Of a stretch of 18,900 bases of DNA, positions 1 through 6,521 are shown piece by piece. Positions within the stretch are counted from its first letter, which is position 1, and the number at the start of each line of letters is the position of its first letter. The DNA lies in the NCBI GenBank assembly GCA_947478535.1, contig CANJXD010000046.1:1-18900 (forward strand). Reading direction: 5' to 3'. The notes beneath the pieces were generated by a model, which saw only the letters and a list, made by a program, of their open reading frames with translations, searched no databases and had not been told where the DNA came from. Origin of the DNA: Acetobacteraceae bacterium. GTDB lineage: Bacteria; Pseudomonadota; Alphaproteobacteria; Acetobacterales; Acetobacteraceae. A program made the translations under genes and the position numbers.

Positions 1-98
1 GGGTTCAGGGCGCCACCGGTGAAGCCATCGCGCCACTTCTTTTGCACGCTCTTGACCTTGAGCATGTCCTCCACGGGATCATAGGCGCCGGCCATCAT
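1..98 (-). CDS. Unknown protein, N-terminus only (runs off left edge)
   Basis: Only the first 32 codons lie in the window. The start is ATG at 98-96, followed directly by a second ATG. A strong Shine-Dalgarno, AGGAG, lies at 110-106 with 7 nt spacing. The start overlaps the stop of the upstream gene (ATGA), so the two are probably translationally coupled. The visible protein begins MMAGAYDPVEDMLKVKSV and continues with a basic stretch (QKKWRDG). I do not recognise the family. No signal peptide or membrane segment is visible in this part. The coding call rests on the ribosome binding site, the ATGA coupling and the open frame to the edge. Confidence 0.6.
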   Translation of the reverse strand, partial: MMAGAYDPVEDMLKVKSVQKKWRDGFTGGALN

Positions 99-292
99 GG
101 CGTATCTCCTGCGGCAGGGGAGGCGGGGGTGGCGGCTGGATCCGCCCGCGGGGCTGCGGCACCGGTGGCGGCGATCTCGATGGCGGCGAGTTGCGCGGCA
201 TCCTGTGCGGCACCGGACTTCGCGACGCGGCGGGGATCGCTGTCGAGCGAGAGGCCGGCGTCGTCGAGCAGGGCATTGGCCTCGCGGATCAT
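95..292 (-). CDS. Small Ala/Pro-rich unknown protein, possibly 5'-truncated
   Basis: The first ATG in frame is at 292-290 and gives 65 residues: a helical N-terminal half (MIREANALLDDAGLSLDSDP) and a low-complexity Ala/Pro-rich tail ending GDTP. The frame stays protein-like for about 12 more codons upstream (reading AYDFRQVVE) until about position 327, then becomes Arg/Cys/Trp-rich nonsense. The true gene was therefore probably longer and lost its 5' end at a rearrangement. The stop TGA at 97-95 overlaps the ATG of the next leftward gene. Family not recognised. A genuine start at 292 is the alternative; only a weak ribosome binding site precedes it. Confidence 0.5.
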   Translation of the reverse strand: MIREANALLDDAGLSLDSDPRRVAKSGAAQDAAQLAAIEIAATGAAAPRADPAATPASPAAGDTP

Positions 293-384
293 CTCGACGA
301 CCTGGCGGAAATCGTAAGCGCTGGCACGTCGGCACCATCGATCTGCACCGCATCGATGCCTTCGCCGTCCTCGAAGGCAAAGAG

Positions 385-876
385 ATGCCGGTCGCGCGGT
401 TCCTGTCGCCCGCTGGGGAGTTGCTGGAGCCGCTCAGCGACACCGATGAACGGGCGCAGATCCTGGTCAACCGGGCGATCCTTGTCGTGCGGCATGCTGA
501 GATCGAACGCTTCGAGGCGGCGCAGGCGGCGCTGCCGTCCCTGGATGCGCCGGTGAGCAGCCCCTCCAACCGTAGTGGTCGGGGCCGGGGTGCACCCTTC
601 AAGTACGATTGGGAGGGCGGGCTGTGCGAGATGATCGTGATCGTCAATGACGAGGGCGTGCCGGAGACGCAGGCGGAGCTGATGCGGAAGATGCGCGACT
701 GGTTCGCCAAGACGCTGGGCCCAGACAACGTGCCCTGCGACAGCTCGATCGAGCGCCGGATCAGCCGGTTTTGGTCGCGTATCAAGCCGGACGTCGGCAG
801 GCCGTCGGCGCTGCGCAGCGTCCATGACGTGTTGAGGGAGAAGGCGCCTGAGAGAATGCGGCGCACCAAACCGTAG
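385..876 (+). CDS. Conserved-looking hypothetical protein, start uncertain
   Basis: From ATG 385 this gives 163 residues, preceded by a GAAGG-like ribosome binding site. The N-terminal part (residues 1-50) is mixed acidic/hydrophobic. A short Ser/Arg/Gly linker (about 58-71) follows. Then comes a segment starting FKYDWEGG (72-130) with Trp106 and the SSIERRISRFW end, which resembles a small family of alphaproteobacterial phage/island proteins that I recall only as hypothetical. The frame also looks coding from about 325 to 384 (GTIDLHRIDAFAVLEGKE), with no standard start there. Either the gene begins at 385, or it is a 5'-truncated gene cut near 325. It lies just upstream of the recombinase operon. 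A role in DNA binding is speculation. Confidence 0.55.
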   Translation: MPVARFLSPAGELLEPLSDTDERAQILVNRAILVVRHAEIERFEAAQAALPSLDAPVSSPSNRSGRGRGAPFKYDWEGGLCEMIVIVNDEGVPETQAELMRKMRDWFAKTLGPDNVPCDSSIERRISRFWSRIKPDVGRPSALRSVHDVLREKAPERMRRTKP

Positions 877-908
877 AGGATAGGCAGGACAATGCGTGCT
901 GGATCCCG

Positions 909-1112
909 ATGCCCCTGCCGAACTCCGCCAATCCCCACCTCCCGCCGCACCTCCGCGAGGTATGCAGCATCCTTGCCGCCGGCCTGCTGCGGCTGCGCAG
1001 CCGCGCTGCCGAGGAAGCTGCGCGCGAGGCTGCTGACCGTGGAGAGCGGTTGCTACCCTTTCCGGCACCCCAGCGCGTCCATGCGAACCGCACCAAACGG
1101 AGACTCGCATGA
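909..1112 (+). CDS. Small recombinase-operon accessory protein (unknown function)
   Basis: 67 residues. A hydrophobic/amphipathic helix (HLREVCSILAAGLLRLRSRA, about 14-33) is followed by an Ala/Glu-rich stretch and a basic C-terminus (HANRTKRRL). Short proteins with an ILAAGLLRLR-like helix often precede DUF2924 and recombinase genes in alphaproteobacteria; that is from family knowledge, and no function is known to me. The stop overlaps the next ATG (ATGA at 1109-1112), so it is the first gene of a coupled four-gene operon. The ribosome binding site is weak (GGA 6 nt upstream). A competing out-of-frame ATG at 892 is rejected because its frame runs through unlikely composition. Confidence 0.6.
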   Translation: MPLPNSANPHLPPHLREVCSILAAGLLRLRSRAAEEAAREAADRGERLLPFPAPQRVHANRTKRRLA

Positions 1113-1609
1113 CGCGCAAAGGCAAACCTGCCACGCCACCAGCGCCCACCATCCCCGCCATTCCGCCGGCCGACGTGCTCGGCCGGCTCGCGGCTCTGAA
1201 GACCACCACGACGCCGGACCTGAAGCAGCAGTGGCGGGAGCTCTTCGCCGCCGAGCCGCCGCCCTACAACCGGCGCTTCCTGGAGAGCCGGCTGGCTTAT
1301 CGCGTGCAGGAAATCGCGTACGGCGGCTTGAAGCCCGAGACCATCCAGCGCCTCGAGGCTCTGGGTGAACAGCTCGACGGCGGTAATCCTGTTCTGCGGC
1401 GCATCCGCGGCGACGACAAGCCGATCGCCGGCACGCGGCTGATTCGGGAATACCAGGGCGTCGAGCACAGTGTCACGGTGCTGCACGACGGCTACGAATA
1501 TCAGGGGCGACCATACCAGTCGCTGTCCTCCATCGCGCGCGCCATCACCGGCACCCGCTGGAATGGCTGGCTGTTCTTTGGCCTGAAGAACCGGAGGGCC
1601 GTAGCATGA
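1109..1609 (+). CDS. DUF2924 domain protein
   Basis: 166 residues. The C-terminal part carries the hallmarks of DUF2924: an RLIREYQG-like strand (about 110-117), VTVLHDGYEYQGRPYQSLSS (about 122-141), then IARAITGTRWNGWLFFGL near the end. The middle has YNRRFLESRLAYRVQEIAYG (about 53-72), also typical. DUF2924 genes are regularly found immediately upstream of large serine recombinases in alphaproteobacteria. Their role is unproven; helping the recombinase bind or choose direction is plausible but inferred. Overlaps of 4 nt occur at both ends (ATGA with the preceding gene, ATGA at 1606 with the recombinase), implying translational coupling and fixed stoichiometry. Confidence 0.85.
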   Translation: MTRKGKPATPPAPTIPAIPPADVLGRLAALKTTTTPDLKQQWRELFAAEPPPYNRRFLESRLAYRVQEIAYGGLKPETIQRLEALGEQLDGGNPVLRRIRGDDKPIAGTRLIREYQGVEHSVTVLHDGYEYQGRPYQSLSSIARAITGTRWNGWLFFGLKNRRAVA

Positions 1610-2958
1610 AGCGCAAGCCGACCGCCGACGCCGCCATGCCGGCCACCGTCAGGAAGATCCGTGCCGCCGTGTACACGCGGAAGTCGAGCGAGGAAGGGCT
1701 CGACATGGAGTTTAACTCGCTCGACGCCCAGCGCGAGGCCTGCGAAGCCTACATCACCAGCCAGCGGTCAGAGGGCTGGGTGCTGGTTCCGGACCGGTAT
1801 GACGATGGCGGCGTGTCCGGCGGCACGCTGGAGCGGCCGGCATTGCGCCGCATGCTGGCGGACATCGAGCGCGGGCTGATTGATGTGGTGGTGGTCTACA
1901 AGATCGACCGGCTGTCGCGCGCGCTGATGGATTTCGCCAAGCTGGTGGAGGTGTTCGACGCGAACAGCGTGACCTTCGTCTCCGTCACACAGTCCTTCAA
2001 CACGACCACCAGCATGGGCCGGCTGACGCTGAACATCCTCCTCAGCTTCGCGCAGTTCGAACGGGAGGTCATCGGCGAGCGCATCCGCGACAAGGTGGCG
2101 GCGTCGCGCGCGCGCGGGATCTGGATGGGAGGCTTCGTGCCGCTCGGCTACGATGCCCGGGATCGAAAGCTGCTGGTGAACGACGCCGAGGCGGCGCTGG
2201 TGCGGCGGATCTTCGAGGGCTTCGTCGAGACGGAATCCGGCACCAAGCTTGTGCTGGCATTGCGCGCCGAGGGCGCCACCACGAAGCGTGGCCGCGCGTT
2301 CACCAAGAGCGACGTGTATCGGGTGCTGAGCAATCGGACCTATCTCGGCGAGGCGATGCACAAGGGGAAGTCGCACCCCGGCGAGCATGCCGCTATCGTC
2401 CCGCAGGCCATGTGGGACGCGGCGCATGCGCTGCTGACCGTCAGCCCGCGGACTCGCGCCAACCGCACGCGCTGCCAGACGCCCTCGCTGCTGCGCGGGC
2501 TGATCTTCGGCAGCGACGGGCGTGCCATGTCGCCCACCCACGCGCGGGGGCGCCGCGGGCAGCAGTACCGCTACTATGTCAGCCAGTCGGTGCTGAAGGG
2601 CAGCGCCGCGGATGGGCCGGCCATCGCGCGCATTTCCGCCGCGGAGATCGAGGGGGCGGTCATCGGGCAGGTTCGGGGGCTGCTGCGCCAGCCGGAGGTG
2701 GTGCTTGGGGCTTGGCGCGCGGCGCGGGCCTCGGCACCGGACATGACGGAGGACGAGGCGCGCCTGGCGCTGGAGCGGTTGGATCCACTGTGGGAGGAGC
2801 TGTTCCCAGCGGAGCAGGCGCGGATCATCCGCCTGCTGGTCGACCGGGTGGACATCGGGGTGGGCGGCGCTGACGTTCGGCTGAAGCTCGAAGGGCTGGC
2901 CAGCCTAGCGCGTGACCTGGCGGCAGCCCCGGCCGAAGCGGCGAGGGCAGCGGCGTGA
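1606..2958 (+). CDS. Large serine recombinase (resolvase/invertase family integrase)
   Basis: 450 residues. The N-terminal resolvase catalytic domain (about 19-170) contains YTRKSSEEG, with Ser27 as probable nucleophile and Arg25 beside it, then SLDAQREACEAYI, the YKIDRLSR motif (98-105, catalytic-type arginines) and FEREVIGERIRDK at the start of the long helix. A recombinase domain (about 180-290) follows. The segment where a Cys4 zinc ribbon is usual (about 295-330, LLRGLIFGSDGRAMSPTHA) has no cysteines. I recall this from the alphaproteobacterial subgroup, so it is probably not damage. The C-terminal helices (LWEELFPAEQARIIRLLVDR) are typical. Expected function: site-specific integration/excision or inversion of the element carrying it. 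It is somewhat shorter than many relatives, which are commonly about 500-570 residues. Confidence 0.93.
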   Translation: MKRKPTADAAMPATVRKIRAAVYTRKSSEEGLDMEFNSLDAQREACEAYITSQRSEGWVLVPDRYDDGGVSGGTLERPALRRMLADIERGLIDVVVVYKIDRLSRALMDFAKLVEVFDANSVTFVSVTQSFNTTTSMGRLTLNILLSFAQFEREVIGERIRDKVAASRARGIWMGGFVPLGYDARDRKLLVNDAEAALVRRIFEGFVETESGTKLVLALRAEGATTKRGRAFTKSDVYRVLSNRTYLGEAMHKGKSHPGEHAAIVPQAMWDAAHALLTVSPRTRANRTRCQTPSLLRGLIFGSDGRAMSPTHARGRRGQQYRYYVSQSVLKGSAADGPAIARISAAEIEGAVIGQVRGLLRQPEVVLGAWRAARASAPDMTEDEARLALERLDPLWEELFPAEQARIIRLLVDRVDIGVGGADVRLKLEGLASLARDLAAAPAEAARAAA

Positions 2959-3344
2959 CGGGCGCGGCACAGATGCTGACCGTGCGGGTGCCGCTGGCGG
3001 TCCGGAAGCCGCGGGGCGGGCGGAAGCTGGTCCTGATGCCGGGCGGCATGGCGCCCCGCGGTGCCTCGGCTGCGGACACCACATTGGTGAAGGCGCTGGC
3101 CAGGGCGTTCCGCTGGCGGCGGATGATGGAGGCCGGGCGCTACAGTACAATCAAGGAGATGGCTGCCGCGGAGAAGATGGCGGAATCCTATCTCAGCCGG
3201 ATCCTGCGCCTGACCCTGCTGGCGCCGGACATCGTCGAGGCGATCCTGGATGGGCGGCAGCCGGAGGGCATGACGCTGCCGGGGCTGATGGAGCCGTTCC
3301 CGGTGGAGTGGAACGGACAGCGCGAGGTACTGGCAGATTGCTAA
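2955..3344 (+). CDS. Recombinase-associated helix-turn-helix protein
   Basis: 129 residues from a GTG start overlapping the recombinase stop (GTGA). The N-terminal 40 residues are basic and Gly/Pro-rich. A helix-turn-helix-like segment spans about 62-88, with IKEMAAAEKMAESYLSRILR resembling the HTH of ParB/KorB-type proteins (S-Y-L-S-R-I/L-L-R-L), followed by the family signature LTLLAPDIVEAILDG. This small family often sits directly after serine recombinases. A DNA-binding role, perhaps as accessory or directionality factor or autoregulator, is inferred. It is the last gene of the coupled operon. A decayed partial copy of its 3' end lies at 6633-6749. Confidence 0.75.
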   Translation: MTGAAQMLTVRVPLAVRKPRGGRKLVLMPGGMAPRGASAADTTLVKALARAFRWRRMMEAGRYSTIKEMAAAEKMAESYLSRILRLTLLAPDIVEAILDGRQPEGMTLPGLMEPFPVEWNGQREVLADC

Positions 3345-3507
3345 GTCAGCAGTGACCGCACAGCTGCACGTGAAAGGCGCTGATCGCCGATTGAGCCCTG
3401 GGCGAGCTGAGCGCCCATCAGGCCAAGCCGCCCGCCTCGCCAGGCTGCTGGGTGCCTGTGCGTCCAGTACCAATCGCCAAGGCAGAACCGACGATCAGAC
3501 CGATTTG
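3345..3507. other. Intergenic, no gene supported; weak hairpin at 3400-3416
   Basis: Between the recombinase operon and the palindrome I see no convincing coding signal; open frames here lack starts with ribosome binding sites and have improbable composition. A 5-bp GC stem (GGGCG 3400-3404 with CGCCC 3412-3416) could weakly terminate transcription but has no following T-run. Confidence 0.4.
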
Positions 3508-3527
3508 ATATCACGAATTCGTGATAT
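3508..3527. promoter_or_regulatory. 20-bp perfect palindrome, candidate operator
   Basis: The sequence ATATCACGAATTCGTGATAT is its own reverse complement over all 20 positions. It ends 10 bp before a TTGACA -35 box and lies upstream of the lipoprotein gene cluster. A dyad of this length and position is typical of a dimeric regulator site. The nearby XRE-type regulator (6030-6521, minus strand) is an obvious but untested candidate to bind it. Upstream placement allows activation as well as repression. Confidence 0.65.
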
Positions 3528-3537
3528 AGCAAAAACA

Positions 3538-3566
3538 TTGACATCAAACGGATGTGAGTTGATAGT
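3538..3566 (+). promoter_or_regulatory. Sigma70-like promoter of the lipoprotein cluster
   Basis: A perfect -35 TTGACA (3538-3543) is followed by 17 nt and a -10-like GATAGT (3561-3566, 4 of 6 matches to TATAAT). Transcription would begin near 3573, about 30 nt before the ATG at 3603. This is the clearest promoter in the window. Confidence 0.6.
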
Positions 3567-3602
3567 CTCCCGGTATGAATTGTGGTGACGATTGAGAGCG
3601 CA

Positions 3603-4157
3603 ATGCGACAAGCCGCACTTCGGACCTGCCTTTTGCTGCCCGTCATCGGTCTCGTGCCCGCCTGCCAGACCGATCCAGAATGGGCCAACAAGGCCGCACT
3701 CCAGATCGGCGCGCCGAGAACTGATGCGCCGGCCGTCCGTGAGCGCCAGACCGCTATCTTTTACGGCTCATCAGAAGAGCGCTTGCTCGTCGAGGCAACG
3801 CAGGTTCTGCAGGATCTCGGCTTCACCATCGAGGAAAGCGCGTCGCGCTTCGGCGTGCTCGCGGGCTCGAAGGACCGAGATGCCGTCGAGGCACCGCAAG
3901 TCGTCGGTCAGATCGCCCTGACGATCGGCCTCGCCTTGCTGGGCGTGCAATACAATCCGGTCTGGGACACCGATCAGATCATTCGCACTACCCTCTCTAC
4001 CAGGCCCGCTGGTGCTCGCGATGCTATGCTGCGTGTGTCGTTCGAGCGAATCGTCACGAACAATCAGGGTGTTTCGAGGGTTGAGGAACTGACTGCGGCA
4101 GAGTTCTCGTCCGGCTTCTTCGAACAGATCCGACAGGGTATGGCGCGACAGACGTGA
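3603..4157 (+). CDS. Lipoprotein LP1, LQDLGF-domain family
   Basis: 184 residues from ATG 3603. That start gives a clean lipoprotein signal peptide (MRQAALRTCLLLPVIGLVPA, then Cys21), has a GAGAG-like ribosome site at 3594-3598 and fits the promoter. An upstream in-frame GTG at 3582 would add 7 polar residues and is disfavoured. The mature protein has the shared domain core: EERLLVEATQVLQDLGFTIEES then FGVLAGSKDRDA (about 57-93). A hydrophobic stretch (VVGQIALTIGLALLGV, about 101-116) and a C-terminal SGFFEQIRQG segment follow. Predicted envelope-anchored; function unknown to me. The strongest paralogue in the cluster is the gene at 5130. The stop overlaps a GTG of the next gene (GTGA, 4154-4157). 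Confidence 0.78.
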   Translation: MRQAALRTCLLLPVIGLVPACQTDPEWANKAALQIGAPRTDAPAVRERQTAIFYGSSEERLLVEATQVLQDLGFTIEESASRFGVLAGSKDRDAVEAPQVVGQIALTIGLALLGVQYNPVWDTDQIIRTTLSTRPAGARDAMLRVSFERIVTNNQGVSRVEELTAAEFSSGFFEQIRQGMARQT

Positions 4158-4714
4158 CCTCCATGCGCAAGATCGTTCTCGCCTTCGCCCTCGCCGGAAC
4201 GCTGGTGGGCTGCGCCGCCAATCAGCCACAGGTCGAGTTCATCCCGAGTCGCAAGAGCGCCGTTGAACTGCGTTCCATGCAGGTCCGCGCGGTGCCAGCC
4301 GATGCAGACGCCACAATGCGTGGCATTATCGCAACCCTGCACGACCTCGGCTATCGGATCACCAGGGTTGAGCCAGACGCCCGCACCGTTTCCGCCACCC
4401 GCCAGACGACCTTACGGCTTGCCGTCGTCGTCCAGCCACGCGGACCTGCCGAGAGCACCGTCCGCGCCAACGCCACCATCATCGCCCCGCTTCGCGAAGC
4501 ACAGGTCGACAGCCCCGAGTTCTACCAGCGCAACTTCTTCGAGCCTTTAGGCGCGACGCTTGGGCGTATGCCGGTTGAGGTGGCTGCTGAAACCGCGGCA
4601 CCGGAGGCTCCCCGACCTGTCGCCGAACTCAACACAGCGCGCGAGCGCGAGAGCGCCGCTAACCGTGCGACCGGGGCGCAAGCGGGCCCAACCACAGGAT
4701 CTCCATCACGATGA
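4154..4714 (+). CDS. Lipoprotein LP2, divergent LQDLGF-domain member
   Basis: 186 residues from GTG 4154, which overlaps the previous stop. An ATG 9 nt later (4163) is an equally good start and gives the signal peptide MRKIVLAFALAGTLVG before Cys17, with a good L-V-G-C lipobox. The domain core appears as MRGIIATLHDLGYRITRVEP then TVSATRQTT (about 55-86 from GTG), a diverged version of the LQDLGF motif. A C-terminal FYQRNFFEPLG segment matches the FYQ.FFE ending of the paralogues. The last about 50 residues are Ala/Pro/Arg-rich low complexity. Likely envelope-anchored. The stop overlaps the next ATG (ATGA, 4711-4714). Function unknown. Confidence 0.72.
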   Translation: MTSMRKIVLAFALAGTLVGCAANQPQVEFIPSRKSAVELRSMQVRAVPADADATMRGIIATLHDLGYRITRVEPDARTVSATRQTTLRLAVVVQPRGPAESTVRANATIIAPLREAQVDSPEFYQRNFFEPLGATLGRMPVEVAAETAAPEAPRPVAELNTARERESAANRATGAQAGPTTGSPSR

Positions 4715-5130
4715 AGGCTTTCAGGTTTGCTCCGCTCATCGCCGTCGGCCTTGCTGTCGCCGCCTGCCAGCCAGCGAGCTATCACGCTCGGGAGGTGAGT
4801 GCCGCCCGCAATGAAGGCGATCGCCTGACAGTCGGCACGGTGCAGCGAGAGATCCGACAGGGAATGAGCGGCTCCGAGGTGGTCTCGGTGCTCGGCTCTC
4901 CAAACGTCGTCACAAGCGACGAGCGTCGGCGGGAAACCTGGGTGTATGATCGGATCTCGACCGAGCGCGCCTATTCAGAATCGTCTGGGGGGGTGAACGC
5001 TTTATTCCTCGCAGGCGGAGGCCAACGGGCAGGTGCCACGCAAACGTCCCAGCGCAGTCTCACCGTGATCATTCGCTTCGACGAGAGCGCGCGCGTCCGC
5101 GACTTCACCTACCGGCAATCCTCCTTCTGA
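4711..5130 (+). CDS. BamE/OmlA (SmpA)-like lipoprotein LP3
   Basis: 139 residues. The signal peptide MKAFRFAPLIAVGLAVAA is followed by Cys19 in a V-A-A-C lipobox. The mature part contains a BamE/SmpA-OmlA-like fold signature: VGTVQREIRQGMSGSEVVSV, then LGSPNVVTSD and the ETWVYDR strand (about 41-86). BamE itself is a subunit of the outer-membrane beta-barrel assembly machine. Many BamE-like lipoproteins are not part of BAM, so only the domain is claimed. The C-terminal strand SLTVIIRFDESARVRDFTYR is also typical. The start overlaps the LP2 stop (ATGA) and the stop shares one base with the LP4 ATG (TGATG). A run of seven G around 4986-4992 lies inside the gene and is a potential slippage or sequencing-error site. 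Confidence 0.75.
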   Translation: MKAFRFAPLIAVGLAVAACQPASYHAREVSAARNEGDRLTVGTVQREIRQGMSGSEVVSVLGSPNVVTSDERRRETWVYDRISTERAYSESSGGVNALFLAGGGQRAGATQTSQRSLTVIIRFDESARVRDFTYRQSSF

Positions 5131-5591
5131 TGCAGAATCGCCGCCTCCTGCTCGGCGCATTGCTGCCGCTGGCGGGTCTTCCTGGCTGCGTGACGACGCC
5201 CGCGCAGCAAGCGGCGGCGCTGACCCCCACAAGTTCGGCGGTCGCTACACGCGCCCTCCAATCGCGGCGCTTCGACACGGCCGACCAGGCGCTGATGCTG
5301 CAGGCGGCGCTCGGCGCCCTCCAGGATCTTGGCTTCACCATTGAGGAAAGCCAGGCAGCAACCGGTGTCGTTGTGGGCTCTAAGCTCTCTGGAGCCCGCA
5401 TTCGGGCGCAGGTCACGGTGCGAGCCCTCCCCGGGCAGAACGCGACGGTGATGCGCGCCACCTTCCAGCGCATCATCCCGCGGCCGGGCGCCATGATCGC
5501 CTTTGGCGATACCTTGGAAGACCCGGAGATTTATCAGGGCTTCTTTGAGAAGGTCGCGCAGTCAGCCTTCCTCACGGCGCACGAGATCTAG
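5130..5591 (+). CDS. Lipoprotein LP4, LQDLGF-domain family
   Basis: 153 residues. The signal peptide MQNRRLLLGALLPLAGLPG is followed by Cys20 (lipobox L-P-G-C). The mature domain reads SRRFDTADQALMLQAALGAL, then QDLGFTIEES (65-74) and GVVVGSKLSGARI. It ends IYQGFFEKVAQSAFLTAHEI. LP1 and LP4 share QDLGFTIEES exactly and are also close at nucleotide level there, pointing to tandem duplication. The ATG overlaps the previous stop by one base, and 4 nt separate its TAG from the GTG of LP5. Predicted envelope lipoprotein; biological role unknown to me. Confidence 0.78.
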   Translation: MQNRRLLLGALLPLAGLPGCVTTPAQQAAALTPTSSAVATRALQSRRFDTADQALMLQAALGALQDLGFTIEESQAATGVVVGSKLSGARIRAQVTVRALPGQNATVMRATFQRIIPRPGAMIAFGDTLEDPEIYQGFFEKVAQSAFLTAHEI

Positions 5592-5595
5592 GCCG

Positions 5596-6033
5596 GTGAC
5601 GAGACCGACTTCTTCCTTCCCGAGGATAGCGGCCGTCATTGCCGCGCTGCCCCTGTTCGGTGCCTGCCAGATGGACAGCCGCCAGCAGGTGCTCGCCACG
5701 ACTAACAGCCAGGCGGCACAGCGCGCCATCTCCACCCGCTACTTCGACACGGGGGACAGGGCGAAGGTCTTCCAGGGGGTGCTATCCGCCCTTCAGGACC
5801 TCGGCTTCGTCGTTGATCGCGCGGACCCGGTGCTCGGAACGGTCTCCGCGACGCGCTTCGGTGGCGGCCTGGTCCGCTTTACGGTTACGGTCCGCACTGG
5901 CGGGCCGACGCGGACCATCGTGCGGGCATCAGGTCAGCTCAACCAGACGGAACTGTCCGATCCCGCGCCGTTCCAGCGTTTCTATGAAGCACTGTCTCAG
6001 GCGCTCTTCTTGCAGGCGAACGAGATAGACTAG
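5596..6033 (+). CDS. Lipoprotein LP5, LQDLGF-domain family
   Basis: 145 residues from GTG 5596. This start follows the LP4 stop by 4 nt and begins a signal peptide (VTRPTSSFPRIAAVIAALPL, then FGA and Cys24). A longer open frame exists from 5503 but would overlap LP4 heavily with an improbable Arg/Ser-rich lead, so it is rejected. The domain core is RYFDTGDRAKVFQGVLSALQ, DLGFVVDRADPVLGTVSATR (about 49-87), with the ending FQRFYEALSQALFLQANEID close to LP4. The TAG at 6031-6033 overlaps the opposite-strand regulator's stop (CTAG). Predicted envelope lipoprotein of unknown role. Only the weak sequence AGGCCG precedes the start, so translation probably relies on coupling. Confidence 0.72.
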   Translation: MTRPTSSFPRIAAVIAALPLFGACQMDSRQQVLATTNSQAAQRAISTRYFDTGDRAKVFQGVLSALQDLGFVVDRADPVLGTVSATRFGGGLVRFTVTVRTGGPTRTIVRASGQLNQTELSDPAPFQRFYEALSQALFLQANEID

Positions 6034-6521
6034 ACGCTCAACGAAGACATCGACCCGGCACGCGGCGGATTTCCGCGCGGCCGATGCCACGTTGATAACC
6101 TGCACTCCCGCGCTCGGCTGCGGCCGATATGCTTGTTGACCTCGGGTTCTGGCTCAGGACCCGCTGCGCGAGAGACCAGATGCACGACCGCGGCACGGGT
6201 TGGAACGTCCAGGCGCCTGTAGTGCCGCAGCAGCGCCTCTTCGTCGGGCGCGAGCAGCACCAACTCGCCTTGAGGATCCTCCAGCATGTCCGCGGGGATG
6301 AGATCTCCCGGCTCCAGTCCGAGGATGAACTCCTCCGACACGTCCAGCGCCGCCGCCAACCGTCGCAGTGCGTTACCGCGCGGAAGCGTGCCGGATTGCC
6401 GGATGATGGCTGCGACTGAGCGCAAAGGCAGCCCAGCCTGTCGGTCTGCCTCCGCCGCTGAAAGGCCGAGCCGTTCCAGGCGACCTTCGACGCGGCTGGC
6501 GACCTCGGGATTCGCTTCCAA
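6030..6521 (-). CDS. XRE-family (HTH) transcriptional regulator
   Basis: 163 residues. The start is TTG at 6521-6519, chosen because a perfect AGGAGGT lies at 6534-6528 just upstream and no ATG is in frame. Residues about 8-70 form a helix-turn-helix of XRE/Cro type: ASRVEGRLERLGLSAAEADR, QAGLPLRSVAAIIRQSGTLP, then ALRRLAAALDVSEEFILGLE. A short acidic middle (LLAPDEEALLRHYRRLD) follows, as in many phage-repressor-like regulators without a peptidase domain. The Pro/Arg-rich C-terminus (after about 120) looks loosely structured. Convergent with the lipoprotein cluster; their stops overlap at 6030-6033. It may regulate that cluster through the palindrome at 3508-3527; this is inferred from proximity only. 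Confidence 0.75.
   Translation of the reverse strand: MEANPEVASRVEGRLERLGLSAAEADRQAGLPLRSVAAIIRQSGTLPRGNALRRLAAALDVSEEFILGLEPGDLIPADMLEDPQGELVLLAPDEEALLRHYRRLDVPTRAAVVHLVSRAAGPEPEPEVNKHIGRSRARECRLSTWHRPRGNPPRAGSMSSLSV

Noticed and set aside
97..384. Plus-strand open frame upstream of the gene at 385
   Set aside because: Residues before about 325 are Arg/Trp/His-rich nonsense and overlie minus-strand coding sequence; they are not part of the gene.
289..1486. Long minus-strand open frames opposite the first plus-strand genes
   Set aside because: High-GC shadow frames with Arg/Ala/Gly-rich composition, no ribosome site, antisense to better supported genes.
1768..2541. 257-aa minus-strand frame inside the recombinase gene
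   Set aside because: Antisense shadow of a clear serine recombinase.
3352..3588. 78-aa plus-strand frame between the recombinase operon and LP1
   Set aside because: It runs through the palindrome and promoter, has no ribosome site or recognisable motif.
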